The notes under the pieces: model-generated
Told to the model about the DNA's origin: nothing
Seen by the model: the letters and a program-made list of their open reading frames with translations, nothing else
Database searches by the model: none
DNA from: Alphaproteobacteria bacterium
Lineage (GTDB): Bacteria > Pseudomonadota > Alphaproteobacteria > Rhizobiales > Aestuariivirgaceae
Reading direction: 5' to 3'
DNA: 64,000 nt
Assembly (NCBI GenBank): GCA_024640405.1
Contig: JAHEFB010000107.1
Location: forward strand, 1-64,000
Translations under genes and position numbers: made by a program
Part shown: piece after piece, positions 1 through 8,628 of the stretch
Position numbering within the stretch: position 1 is the stretch's first letter
How the letters are laid out: each line of letters begins with the position of its first letter

Positions 1-1
1 C

Positions 2-325
2 CTCACCCGGCTGGTCAGCCCCGTCGCGTTCCTCGCCGCGGGCTTCGCGCTGGCGTCACCTGCGCGGGTGAGACCCTATCTGGCGCCACTTGGCGCGCTT
101 GCCGCCGGCGCGGCCTTTGGAACCTTCGTGCGCCTCACATATCCAATCTTCGGCGATCCTGACGTGGTCAAGGCCGGCATCGCGTTCGGCCTGTGGGTCA
201 CTGTCGCCACTGCCCTCAGCCTACGCGCGTTCCGACAGCCATGGTTCGCGATCGCCGCCCCCATCCTCGGTAGCTGGTTCATCGGAATCGCCTTGCTCGA
301 TGGCGGGGCCGTCCTGCTGAGGTAA
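2..325 (+). CDS. C-terminal part of an integral membrane protein, unknown family
   Basis: The reading frame is open from the left edge (frame 2) to a TAA at 323-325, so only the last 107 residues are present. The sequence is very hydrophobic and Ala/Gly/Leu rich, with about three or four likely membrane spans separated by short Arg-containing loops. I do not recognise the family. A GTG at 68 could start a shorter protein, but the frame stays open and hydrophobic upstream of it, so a truncated longer gene is more likely. A gene-free stretch follows. Confidence 0.5.
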   Translation, partial: LTRLVSPVAFLAAGFALASPARVRPYLAPLGALAAGAAFGTFVRLTYPIFGDPDVVKAGIAFGLWVTVATALSLRAFRQPWFAIAAPILGSWFIGIALLDGGAVLLR

Positions 326-2221
326 CGGAAACAATGCAGCCTGAGCGCGATCGGGCAATGCCACCTACGAACAGTGGGTCGCCAGCCCCGTGCGAGCAAA
401 GCAGAAAGATGATGTCGTGGGCTTCACGTTGGATGCTGGGTTCGGCACGAAAAATGTGCACACACTGGAGTTCGACAGCGTGCATTATGTCCAGGGATCG
501 TAAAGCGCGCGCCTAGCCGAGATGGTACTAGAACGACAGATCGCGGGGATTGACCAGAGTAACGTTGTGCATTCATTTTAATTGGCCACCGAATTGTGCC
601 GATTCCATGCCAACGGAAATAACTCGCCGCACCGCAGCGAGGTGTCTGCACCGGGTCATTTTTTCCCGTTTTCGGCCGGTTCCAGGAATGTCCGAAATAC
701 CCTCAACTTAAGACTCATTTTTCAAAAGCGTCTGAATTACCCACGAAACCAGACTCATTTCGCGGCTAACGGAAAAGGGGAATTTGTGCCATTAGTTGCC
801 ATACGACACTTTGGCGGCATGGCACTGCTGGACTTTGATTGTGTCGGCGCAACTCTCTACTTGCCACTCTTCGGTCGCCGAGTAGCCGGTGGCGAACAGA
901 TCGACTGATACAAAGTTACAGTGTGATTGAGCGGCTCTATGGAAACATGGGGCCGTTTTGCTTTTCGTCTGCGTCTAACTTCCGCTGTGGAGGAAGCACG
1001 GCCTACGGAAAACCCCGGGCTTGTGACCCGGGGTATGTGGTTTGCAAGGAGATTGGGAGGTTTAGTGCAGTATTGTGGGATTGATACCAATGTCCCGCAT
1101 GGTGTGAGAATCGATGTGATGACTGGCCAGCAGGCTGTTCTTATTGGAACGGAACAAGCGCTGCATGGGGTTCAGAATAGCTTTGGTGAAGCTGGTGTGG
1201 TGCTGCGTGTTCATGGCTGTATTCCTTGGGGGTTAGGAGTATGTGCCGTCTTGTTGTGATCAATGTTGCGGAATCTGAAGCCGTTGGATGTGCAATTCAT
1301 CACATTGCGAGAGCGATAGTGAGTTTCAGCTAAGCATGTGGCCCGGAACTCGGGGGAGCAACCGGGCCACACATGGATCGCAGACTGTCACCGTCGCCAA
1401 TCCGACGAGCCATGTTACGCATTACAAAATAAATCAGGCTCATAGGATTTTAGGCATGCATAATCATAAGGTTTGGTTAAATGCCACTGGTGAATTTGAC
1501 GTTGTTCCGCTTGGCTCAAATTTCAAGCTTGATAATTGATGCAAATCCGCTAGATCAAAACTGGCAAGCACGCCGAAAGCCACACAATACTTTATCACAC
1601 CGCGTGGGTGTGCCAGTCTTTGCGCCATGACAGAGACAGCCTCAAACAGAACCATTGGCGATCTACCCAGCTCGTACTGGCAGCACTTCAATTGCACAAA
1701 CTCGCCTGACTGCTATTTCAATAAGCCAATGCAGCTTGAGCCGACGATTGAGCAATCCCATGTGGGCCACCACCTTGTCGCCACAGCATTATCATCTTTT
1801 CGCCCAGCTTCGGCACTTGACTGGGTTGGACGGCATGTGACCCAAGGCTTGCAGTGAGTAGTGTAGAGTATTTATCATCCCCCCGTACGCAGGTCTTGAG
1901 GCGAGTTCTTTTTGCAGAGCTACATCGCCGTCGTCACATGCCGTTGCCTGTCCACAGCATTAGTGTACCTATACACAGTCTACAAGAGTCGCAAGTTCCT
2001 GGTGATGTTTAACCCGGTCGATGTGTCGCAATGGACACTCCAATCGAGCTTTTAATATGGCGTTTTTTGCGTGAGGTGGCTTCCTGGCCGAGGCAACAGG
2101 TGATCCGGGGCATGATCTCCGCCAAGTATTTGAAGCAGAACCGCGCACTGGGCGAGTTTTAGCCAACATACCTTTTCCGTGCTAAGCTTTTCACTCAATT
2201 AAGCAAAAAGTGGAGGAGTGG
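326..2221. other. Gene-poor stretch with degenerate repeats and hairpins
   Basis: No frame here combines a plausible ribosome site, coding bias and a recognisable product. The longest plus frame, 927-1259 (110 codons), reads like low-information sequence. A 43-codon frame at 2031-2162 has protein-like composition (rich in Arg, Ile, Leu and Trp) but no Shine-Dalgarno sequence and may be a gene remnant. Two GC-rich hairpins are visible: 1012-1019 pairs with 1027-1034 around a 7-nt loop, and 1337-1346 pairs with 1362-1371 around a 15-nt loop. Neither has a T-run. A dispersed repeat copy lies at 653-802. Confidence 0.5.
653..802 (+). repeat. Dispersed intergenic repeat, copy 1
   Basis: Starts GGGTCAT and carries TCCAGGAATGTCCG in its middle. 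It aligns without gaps over 64 bases with 7104-7167. Its tail GTGCCATTAGTTGCC at 786-800 recurs nearly unchanged at 4774-4788 and 8557-8571. All copies lie between genes. It shows no coding potential and no terminal inverted repeats. Confidence 0.55.
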
Positions 2222-2584
2222 ATGTCCGACATAGACGAAATAAAAGCGCTCGATAGTGGAGTGGCCAACGCAATCAACGCGGCTGATGCCGCTGCTGTGG
2301 CGGCACATTATACCGACGACGCCGCGATCCATCCGCCCGGTGCGGGTCGCATGGATGGCAAGGAGGCGATACAGGGTTACTGGCAAGCTGGCATCGATGC
2401 CGGACTCAGCCAAGTCAGTATTGTAGCGAGTTCGGTTGACGTAACCGGCGACGGCTCAGTGTCGGTCGGAACGCTTTCGGGTAAGATGGGCGACGCTGCA
2501 CTTACCGGGAAGTATATCGTGATCGGCAAGAAGACTGCAGGCGGCTGGAAAATTCACCAAGACATCTGGAACTTCGATGCCTAA
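2222..2584 (+). CDS. SnoaL/DUF4440-like NTF2-fold protein
   Basis: A 120-residue protein of the NTF2-like superfamily (SnoaL/DUF4440 type). These are cone-shaped alpha+beta folds that often bind small molecules or act as stress-associated proteins of unknown activity. The family pattern is visible: an N-terminal helix (DEIKALDSGVANAINAADAA), then AAHYTDDAAIHPPGAG, a GKEAIQGYW helix and a C-terminal GGWKIHQDIWN strand pair. ATG 2222 is chosen because GGAG lies six bases upstream. The frame would allow a GTG at 2210 that is part of that ribosome site. No signal peptide. It sits 306 bp upstream of the cyclase gene on the same strand, and a second NTF2-like gene lies at 7936-8298. The substrate cannot be told. 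Confidence 0.75.
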   Translation: MSDIDEIKALDSGVANAINAADAAAVAAHYTDDAAIHPPGAGRMDGKEAIQGYWQAGIDAGLSQVSIVASSVDVTGDGSVSVGTLSGKMGDAALTGKYIVIGKKTAGGWKIHQDIWNFDA

Positions 2585-2890
2585 CTAGTTGTCTGCAACA
2601 CTCGGCCCCCAGCAATTTCACCATCGCGCAATAATTCAAACCGACAATATCTGCGGTGTGTGAACGTCTGTTCTATCGGACCGTAATTCTTTTCCGCCGG
2701 ATGCCCTAGTTGGATCAATTTTGGAATTCCGTGGCAGTCGGCAGGCACGTCTGGTGTACTCCTAGCAGCAGACCATCTAGGCACAGGGGGCGTTGATTCC
2801 GCGATTTGCCTGAAACAGGCTCCCGGCGGTGATGTGGGTGGCGTAGATTTTCCAACGCATAGTCTCTAACCTTCTGGCTGGGGAGGACTG
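2585..2890. other. Intergenic region before the cyclase gene
   Basis: 306 bases with no supported gene. It should hold the promoter of the downstream cyclase gene, but I see no clear -35/-10 pair. No strong hairpin was found. Confidence 0.4.
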
Positions 2891-4663
2891 ATGGTGGAAC
2901 GCAGGCTTGCAGCCATACTCGCTGCCGATGTGGTCGGCTACTCGCGCATGATACGTGCGGACGAGGAAGGCACGCTGCTGGCACTGCGTAGGGTGCGGCA
3001 AGAATTAATCGATCCCAAGATTGAAGAGCATCGCGGTCGCATCGTCAAACTTATGGGTGATGGCCTTCTGATCGAGTTTGCAAGTGTGGTTGATGCTGTG
3101 GTGTGCAGTGGTGAAGTGCAGCATGAAATGGCGAAACGTAATTCCAACATACCGGAGGACGAACAAATCGTGTTTCGCGTAGGCATCAATCTTGGCGATG
3201 TGATCATTGACGGCGATGATATCCAGGGCGACGGCGTCAATGTGGCGGCACGCCTTGAAGGCCTGTCGGAGCCGGGCGGGATGTGCATCTCTGATGCGGT
3301 GCATGAACAGGTGCGCGATCGCCTCGAACTCAGATTTGAGGATCTCGGCGCTCAGGAAGTCAAGAATATTGACCGCCCGGTGCGGGCATGGCGTTGGACT
3401 GCGTCAACTTCTGAAGCGGCTTCTACTTCAAGCGCCATTGGGGATTCCGTTGGTCTTCAAGACAAACCATCAGTTGCCGTTCTGCCCTTTACCAACATGT
3501 CCGGCGATAAGGAGCAGGAGTATTTTTCCGACGGGATTACCGAAGATCTGATCACCGAAATCTCTCGATTTCGCGAACTAGCCGTCGTTTCGCGGAACTC
3601 CTCATTCGTCTTCAAAGGAGGGAACGAATCCCTTCGGGAGGTGAGTGGCAAACTCAATGCGCAGTACATCGTCGAAGGGAGCGTACGAAAAGCCGGGGAC
3701 AGGATTCGCGTAACTGCTCAGCTGATAGACGCCAGGGATGATGCGCACGTATGGGCGGAACGGTACGACCGGGCACTGGAGGACATCTTCGATGTACAGG
3801 ATGACATTGTCCGCCGCATTGCTGGCATCCTTGTAGGACGACTGGCGGCGGAACGGCTCACCAAAATCAAGAACCAGTCCGATGACCAGCTGCGGGCCTA
3901 TGACCTGTTCCTTCGTGGCCGCGCCCATTTTTTCAACTGGTCGATTAAAGAAAATCGCAAGGCGAGCGAGTGTCTCCGATCTGCGCTCGACATAGAACCG
4001 GACAACGCTGCCGCCATGGCGCTGCTCTCGGAGGTGCTGCTTCGCATGTGGTTGAATGGCTGGAGTAGCGATGCGAATGCGGATCTTCAGTCGGCATTGG
4101 AACTGGCTGAAAGAGCAGACGACATCGACGCGGATGACAGCCGCACTCAAACTTCCCTAGGGATGGCGTACCTGTTCAACGGTGATCCTGATAAGGCGAG
4201 ACATCACTTCGAGACGGCGCTTCGAATAAACCCCAACGATACGCGTGTCATTGTCTACTATTCAAGACATGCTGTGTTCGATGGCGACCTTGAGAAGGCC
4301 GTGGACCTTTGCCGGCAAGCACTCACCCTCAATCCTTATGGGAAATACAACTGGAATCTGGGCCTGGCTTCATTTGCCGCCCGTGACTATGCCGGTGCGA
4401 TCGCGCTGCTGGGCGCTATACGCAATCCACCAGAGTCCGTTCTCGCCCTGCTGGCGGCAAGTTATGCAATGGCGGGCAACTTGGATGCGGCCCAACAAAC
4501 CTACCAGAGGTTTTCGAAGGCGATTGAAGGCGCACCGGTCATGAGGGCTCTGGATCAGCCAAGCGACTGGCAGAAATACTATGCGGAGAGATGGCCCTTC
4601 CGTGAGAAGGCCGATTTCGAGCACTTGACTCATGCGCTTCAAAAGGCCGGCTTACCGATCTGA
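2891..4663 (+). CDS. Class III adenylate cyclase with TolB-like and TPR domains
   Basis: 590 residues, soluble. Residues 1-170 form a class III nucleotide cyclase domain. Both metal-binding aspartates are present (D13 in AADVVGYS and D57 in KLMGDG), as are adenine-type K53 and D110 and the transition-state N117 and R121 in VNVAAR, so it should be catalytically competent and make cAMP. Residues about 190-315 are the TolB-like module (SVAVLPFTNMSG, GSVRKAGDRIRVTAQLID, WAERYDR). The rest is TPR helices ending KAGLPI. GGAGG four bases upstream supports ATG 2891. It converges with a LuxR-type gene carrying the same chassis. The signal it senses is unknown. Confidence 0.88.
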   Translation: MVERRLAAILAADVVGYSRMIRADEEGTLLALRRVRQELIDPKIEEHRGRIVKLMGDGLLIEFASVVDAVVCSGEVQHEMAKRNSNIPEDEQIVFRVGINLGDVIIDGDDIQGDGVNVAARLEGLSEPGGMCISDAVHEQVRDRLELRFEDLGAQEVKNIDRPVRAWRWTASTSEAASTSSAIGDSVGLQDKPSVAVLPFTNMSGDKEQEYFSDGITEDLITEISRFRELAVVSRNSSFVFKGGNESLREVSGKLNAQYIVEGSVRKAGDRIRVTAQLIDARDDAHVWAERYDRALEDIFDVQDDIVRRIAGILVGRLAAERLTKIKNQSDDQLRAYDLFLRGRAHFFNWSIKENRKASECLRSALDIEPDNAAAMALLSEVLLRMWLNGWSSDANADLQSALELAERADDIDADDSRTQTSLGMAYLFNGDPDKARHHFETALRINPNDTRVIVYYSRHAVFDGDLEKAVDLCRQALTLNPYGKYNWNLGLASFAARDYAGAIALLGAIRNPPESVLALLAASYAMAGNLDAAQQTYQRFSKAIEGAPVMRALDQPSDWQKYYAERWPFREKADFEHLTHALQKAGLPI

Positions 4664-4680
4664 CCTTCAACTTCTGCTTC

Positions 4681-4793
4681 GGGTCATAAATCCCCTTTTT
4701 ACGTGTGAACGAAACATTTCCGGATTGCATCCAACAACGGACTCTTTTTGCCAGCGTACAATACGGTGAAAATGTGCCATTAGCTGCCAGCTT
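4681..4793 (+). repeat. Dispersed intergenic repeat, copy 2
   Basis: Begins GGGTCATAAA and aligns in equal length with 7104 onward. Shared blocks include GGGTCATAAAT, CCCT..TTT and ACGGACTCT. The tail GTGCCATTAGCTGCC (4774-4788) matches copy 1 at 14 of 15 positions. It occupies the gap between two convergent regulator genes. There is no clear rho-independent terminator in this gap. Confidence 0.5.
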
Positions 4794-4845
4794 CATTGCC
4801 GAAAATTGCGGCGCAATGGCTCCAAAAATCCTCCAGATCAGTTAT

Positions 4846-6306
4846 CTACTCTGGCAGTCCAATGTCCCGAAAAACATCAGAAAGCCGTTTCACTTCGCGC
4901 TCGTCTCGATAAGGCTCATGGGCAATCAAGTCGCCTAATGTGAAGTTGGGATAACTCTGCCGTAACTCTCTCAGAGTCTCAGTCGCCCTCTCTAATCGGC
5001 CAGCGAGGGCAAACGCTCGGGCTAAAACTACAAACCCATAAAGATCACTCGGGACGCGCTTAACGTAGTCCTCGGCCATTTCTATCGAATTTCTGTGATC
5101 ACCAAGCGAGTTATAGACCCAAGCTAGGTTATAAATGACATCATTCGGGGTATACGGCGTCAGTCGAATGGTCATTCGATGCAAATCATAGGCTTTCTCG
5201 GGAAACCCACTGTAATAAAACACCAAGGAAGATGGCGTGAAGCCAAATAGTTTACAGGGTCCCGCTGAGATAGCTGCATCAGCAATTTCAAGCGCATCAT
5301 CGTGCCTACGCTCCATAAGCAATGTTGCTGCTTCGAGGTGCTTGAAGTTTGCAGTGACAACGCCAGATGCTTTCATTTCATCGACCAAGTTTCGGGTGGT
5401 CGACAAGGCATGTGAGCGATCCCTTGAGAATCCAGAGCGAGCATCCTGCCAATAGGTCCAGGCCAAGTAGACCCGAGCATCAACAAAAACAGGATCGTGT
5501 TCTAGACATTCTTCAAAGAGCTTGCGCGCTCGAAGGCCATCCTCTGCAGTATAGAGAAGGTGCGCCAAGACTCCTTTGTGATACTTTTCCCATGCATCAA
5601 TATTGGTTGTCCAACCCGGATCAAACTGAACGACTTCCCCGTCAACGAGTCGGACCTGCATCGCATCAACGATGGAGCGCGTAATCTCATCTTGGACATC
5701 AAAAACCTGACGAAAATCACGATCAAACCGCTCAGCCCAAAGATGTGCGCCAGTGGCACCGTCAATTAACTGTGCAGTAACTCGAACGCGGTCGCCTGAC
5801 TTTCGTACTGACCCTTCCAGCAAGAACTTTGCACCTAGTTCTGAGGCAATGTCCTGAACTCTGATCGCTCTGCCCTTGAAGGCAAACGTAGATGTGCGCG
5901 CCATGACCACAAGATTGCGGAGAAAGGACAGGCGGGTAATGATGTCTTCCGTCAAGCCGTCAGCGAAAAACTCCTGCTCTGGGTCTCCTGACATGCACAT
6001 AAAGGGTAGGACCGCGATCGACGGCCGTTCAGAGCCCCCAGTCTTATTTCTCTGATACTCGACTGATTGCTTTGCTGGCTCGCTAACCTGCAACGCTCGG
6101 AAGAGTTCAATTTTGGAACCGACGCCGAGTTTTCTGTAGATGGTCGCAACGTGTGTGCGGACCGTGTTTGGAGCAATAAAAAGCCTCTCAGCAATCTCCT
6201 TGTAATCGGCTCCGCCTGCGTAGGCTTGAGCGATCTCAAGCTCCCTCGGACTCAGCTCCGCAACACCACCAGGTTCTTCCATCAGCAGGCTCTCGTTTGA
6301 ACGCAT
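4846..6306 (-). CDS. LuxR-type HTH regulator with TolB-like and TPR domains
   Basis: 486 residues. Residues about 17-72 are a LuxR/FixJ-type DNA-binding domain (LSPRELEIAQAYAGG, YKEIAERLFIAPNTVRTHV, IYRKLGV). Residues about 95-215 repeat the TolB-like module of the adjacent cyclase (SIAVLPFMCMSGDPEQEFFA, GSVRKSGDRVRVTAQLIDG, LWAERFDRD). The remainder is TPR-like helices ending DIGLPE. There is no receiver or autoinducer domain, so the signal is probably read through the TolB/TPR part. ATG 6306 lacks a ribosome site. ATG 6282 (MEEPGG) is an alternative with GAGAG upstream. It is divergent from the small secreted protein gene at 6475. Confidence 0.85.
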   Translation of the reverse strand: MRSNESLLMEEPGGVAELSPRELEIAQAYAGGADYKEIAERLFIAPNTVRTHVATIYRKLGVGSKIELFRALQVSEPAKQSVEYQRNKTGGSERPSIAVLPFMCMSGDPEQEFFADGLTEDIITRLSFLRNLVVMARTSTFAFKGRAIRVQDIASELGAKFLLEGSVRKSGDRVRVTAQLIDGATGAHLWAERFDRDFRQVFDVQDEITRSIVDAMQVRLVDGEVVQFDPGWTTNIDAWEKYHKGVLAHLLYTAEDGLRARKLFEECLEHDPVFVDARVYLAWTYWQDARSGFSRDRSHALSTTRNLVDEMKASGVVTANFKHLEAATLLMERRHDDALEIADAAISAGPCKLFGFTPSSLVFYYSGFPEKAYDLHRMTIRLTPYTPNDVIYNLAWVYNSLGDHRNSIEMAEDYVKRVPSDLYGFVVLARAFALAGRLERATETLRELRQSYPNFTLGDLIAHEPYRDEREVKRLSDVFRDIGLPE

Positions 6307-6474
6307 TCATGCAAATGCATTAGTGATGCGGAACAAAATACTACACGTGTAAGTCGAAAATGCAGCACGTGAGCGATACAGGCCCCGGCAGTCGAATCGT
6401 AACCTCGACATCAGTCATACCGCGGAAGAGAAGACCAAACTGGTGTTGCTTCCCTGACCTGATGGAGAACAACT

Positions 6475-6768
6475 ATGCTTACGAAACAAACTCGGATTGG
6501 TGTGTTTGCTGCGGCCATGATGGCAACCCTGATCCCAAACTCTGTAAAGGCTGACCAGATAGACTTGACCGATACATCGGCTGTGCGAGCCTTGTTCCAA
6601 TTGCCGTTCTTCCAGACCATCTGCCCGCTGACTAACTATGGAGACGACTACACTACTGAGGACGATCGATTAGCTTTGCGCCCCTCGTATCGTACCCAGA
6701 CCGTTTCGGCGAAGACAACCAGTGTTGTTGCGCGCTCTAAAGGTGAAGAAGCGAGGACCGAACAATGA
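6475..6768 (+). CDS. Small secreted protein, unknown family
   Basis: 97 residues. GGAGAA seven bases upstream supports ATG 6475. Residues 1-26 look like a Sec signal peptide (MLTKQTRIGVFAAAMMATLI, cleavage likely after SVKA). The mature part starts DQIDLTDTSAVRALF and has one cysteine. The C-terminal half is Ser/Thr/Arg rich and has no recognisable fold, so a frameshift or truncation cannot be excluded. Its stop overlaps the start of the next frame by four bases (ATGA). Divergent from the LuxR/TPR regulator, which may control it. Function unknown. Confidence 0.5.
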   Translation: MLTKQTRIGVFAAAMMATLIPNSVKADQIDLTDTSAVRALFQLPFFQTICPLTNYGDDYTTEDDRLALRPSYRTQTVSAKTTSVVARSKGEEARTEQ

Positions 6769-6968
6769 ATACGGCAACGCTGATCGCTGTTCTCGTAAAC
6801 TGCGCGCAGTTGATGTTCTTACCAGCGCATTGTGACCTGGCTCGTGTGACTGTACTTCAATCTGCCAATGACACATCAATTTTGGCATTGCCAAAAGGTC
6901 GACCACACAAACGCGGTAGCATGATGCAATCTACCCGCAGCAAGCTTGTGCTAACGGTAACGGTATAA
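6765..6968 (+). CDS. Small protein coupled to the upstream gene, unknown
   Basis: 67 codons. It overlaps the previous stop by four bases and is preceded by GAGGA, so translational coupling is plausible. Residues 1-23 are hydrophobic and signal-peptide-like (MNTATLIAVLVNCAQLMFLP), and the rest is short and basic. A further frame of 51 codons starts two bases after its stop (6970-7125) but runs into a dispersed repeat, so I do not call it. No family recognised. It may be a degraded gene. Confidence 0.35.
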   Translation: MNTATLIAVLVNCAQLMFLPAHCDLARVTVLQSANDTSILALPKGRPHKRGSMMQSTRSKLVLTVTV

Positions 6969-7103
6969 GATGGCAGCTATTGCTGTTTCCGCCTCTACAA
7001 GGCGACCGAATGTTCGCGCAATTGAGTCATATCTGGATGGTTCGAACCTGCTGCCGAGAGCTCGATGTAAGCTAACGGGGTGGACAGCATGGATGTCCGA
7101 GTC

Positions 7104-7167
7104 GGGTCATAAATACCCTCTTTGAACTGGGTCCAGGAATGTCCGATCCACCCTCAGCTACGGACTC
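7104..7167 (+). repeat. Dispersed intergenic repeat, copy 3
   Basis: Aligns base for base with 653-716. Both have GGGTCAT at the left, TCCAGGAATGTCCG in the middle and a GACTC end, with roughly three-quarters of positions the same. It lies just upstream of a small secreted protein gene. Confidence 0.55.
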
Positions 7168-7357
7168 TACCTGCCTCAATGTGTCTGATGTTCATCGCAT
7201 CGAGACCGCCGGTTGCTTCCAGATGGGCCCAGAGGGCAAGCAATGTGACGAACCACACATCCGATCAGTCGCAGGTTGGAGTTCTATTGGTTCCGACGAA
7301 CGCACCTGCCTCACACACTCACGGCATGTGCGGCATAACAATCAAGAGGAACGCACC

Positions 7358-7651
7358 ATGAGACGCATCGCATCATTTGCAGCAGTGGCTGCAATTGGGT
7401 TTGTTGCGGTCACCGGGGCAACTGCACCTGCAGAAGCCGCTGGCTGCTACTATCGACTTTACCATGACAAGATCGGCGTTGTGACTGGCCCGCTCGGAAT
7501 ACAGGGGTATGCCACTGCCTTGAAATTGGAAAACGCCTGTGATCGCGCGCGGCGCGAATGTAATCGTCGCTTCGAGCGCGCACGCAAGAAGGGCAATGTG
7601 CCTCGCGGGGGACCTCGTGATATGCGCTGCATTCGCACATCTGCAGGCTGA
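7358..7651 (+). CDS. Small secreted basic protein, unknown
   Basis: 97 residues. ATG 7358 is chosen because AAGAGGAA lies upstream and a Sec signal peptide follows (MRRIASFAAVAAIGFVAVTG, cleavage near AEAA). The longer frame from 7139 runs through a repeat. The mature part has a GCYYRLYHDKIG start, a Cys-containing helix (ENACDRARRECNRRFERARK) and a final RDMRCIR. Its four cysteines could form two disulfides in the periplasm. Family not recognised. It lies between the LuxR/TPR and BTAD/TPR regulators. Confidence 0.6.
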   Translation: MRRIASFAAVAAIGFVAVTGATAPAEAAGCYYRLYHDKIGVVTGPLGIQGYATALKLENACDRARRECNRRFERARKKGNVPRGGPRDMRCIRTSAG

Positions 7652-7935
7652 AGTTCGACCACCTTGGAAGCGGCTTCATGGAAACATGTAGCCGCTTCTC
7701 CGCCTGTGAAACCTAGTGCCGTCTCAGCAGTCCCAGAAGGCTTCGCTTATCTGGTCAGGTTGTTCGAGTTGAAGTCTGTGCGGTCGTTCGCTGGCAACGC
7801 GAAAATGTCCGACTCGCTCAGCATTTCTGACACCTTTGTGATGTCCGATCTTCCAAGCTATTGCGAAGTTGCAATACCCTGCCAAACTGTCAGGATAAAT
7901 TCCGCGCAATAAATAAAATGTAGGGAGGTGCTATC

Positions 7936-8298
7936 GTGGCAAGCCCGGAAACCATCGCCGCCATTACGGACGTTGTACGAACTTATGCAACGGCCATGGT
8001 GGCCGGAAACCGTGCCGAACTGGAGCGGATATTCTTCGAGAATGCAAGCGAGGTCGGACACTACGAGGGCGAATTGATGTGGAACTCGCGCGATGCATTC
8101 ATCCGCATGTGTGAAGACGAAGGCGACAAGTCAGCCAAGGCGTGGTGGTCGATCCGGAACCTCTCGATTCACGGCGATATTGCAACTGCGCACGTCGAGG
8201 ACGAATGGGCGGGGATGCGCTTTGATACTATCCTTACCCTGCTGCTCCATGAGGGCGCATGGCGTGTGGTTTCGAAGGTCTATCGCATCCAATCCTGA
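7936..8298 (+). CDS. NTF2-like (lumazine-binding-like) protein
   Basis: 120 residues of the NTF2-like superfamily, closest in look to the putative lumazine-binding/SnoaL group. Features are an N-terminal helix (TIAAITDVVRTYATAMVAGN), ELERIFFENASEVGHYEG, a central RDAFIRMC helix and a C-terminal GAWRVVSKVY strand. GTG 7936 is used because GGGAGG lies eight bases upstream. Cytoplasmic, no signal peptide. It is the second NTF2-fold protein in this regulator cluster and lies upstream of a convergent sulfotransferase remnant. Substrate unknown. Confidence 0.7.
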   Translation: MASPETIAAITDVVRTYATAMVAGNRAELERIFFENASEVGHYEGELMWNSRDAFIRMCEDEGDKSAKAWWSIRNLSIHGDIATAHVEDEWAGMRFDTILTLLLHEGAWRVVSKVYRIQS

Positions 8299-8355
8299 TA
8301 GCCCGCCCACCAGCTTACGGACTGTGCCCACGCCTCGTGCAAGGGACTGCTGCCG

Positions 8356-8466
8356 CTACTGGTCTCCTGCCTGTCTGGCGGCCACGCGCTCCTGAAACTC
8401 CCTGGTGCTGTTGGTCAGCGGATAGGGCTCATCGGGCACTTCCACGCCGAGGAATCTGCATAGCGG
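8356..8466 (-). pseudogene. Sulfotransferase C-terminal remnant
   Basis: Read on the minus strand this stretch gives PLCRFLGVEVPDEPYPLTN followed by STREFQERVAARQAG and a stop. This is the typical C-terminal end of the PAPS-dependent sulfotransferase family, in which LCxFLGVxVPxxPFP is followed by the last helices. An in-frame TGA lies directly upstream (8467-8469), and no further homologous sequence is seen, so about 36 residues survive of a protein that normally has over 200. It marks gene loss in the gap between the NTF2-like and BTAD genes. Confidence 0.6.
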
Positions 8467-8556
8467 TCAACAGCTGCCGGTTTTGGCTTTTCGCGGCAAG
8501 GTCCGTTCTGCCTCCGAAAACTGCCGTCTTTCAGGCGGATTCGAGTAGTCCAAAAT

Positions 8557-8571
8557 GTGCCATAAGTTGTC
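8557..8571 (+). repeat. Tail fragment of the dispersed repeat
   Basis: GTGCCATAAGTTGTC matches the tail of repeat copies 1 and 2 at 13 of 15 positions. The sequence before it is diverged. The rest of the 8467-8628 gap shows nothing else. Confidence 0.4.
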
Positions 8572-8628
8572 GCAGCAATCGTTGGCGAATCCACAGGTCC
8601 CTAACGGCCTATTTGGAATAATGCTGTG

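Noticed and set aside
1012-1034. tRNA anticodon arm (loop CTTGTGA)
   Set aside because: The stem is 8 bp rather than 5, and no D, T or acceptor arms can be drawn around it.
1241-1333. 30-codon frame after TAGGAG (MCRLVVIN...)
   Set aside because: The ribosome site is only one base from the ATG, and the peptide is short and unrecognised.
1335-1375. Rho-independent terminator
   Set aside because: A strong stem is present, but no T-run follows and no gene ends just before it.
6970-7125. 51-codon frame directly after the small secreted pair
   Set aside because: Its 3' part is repeat sequence and there is no ribosome site.
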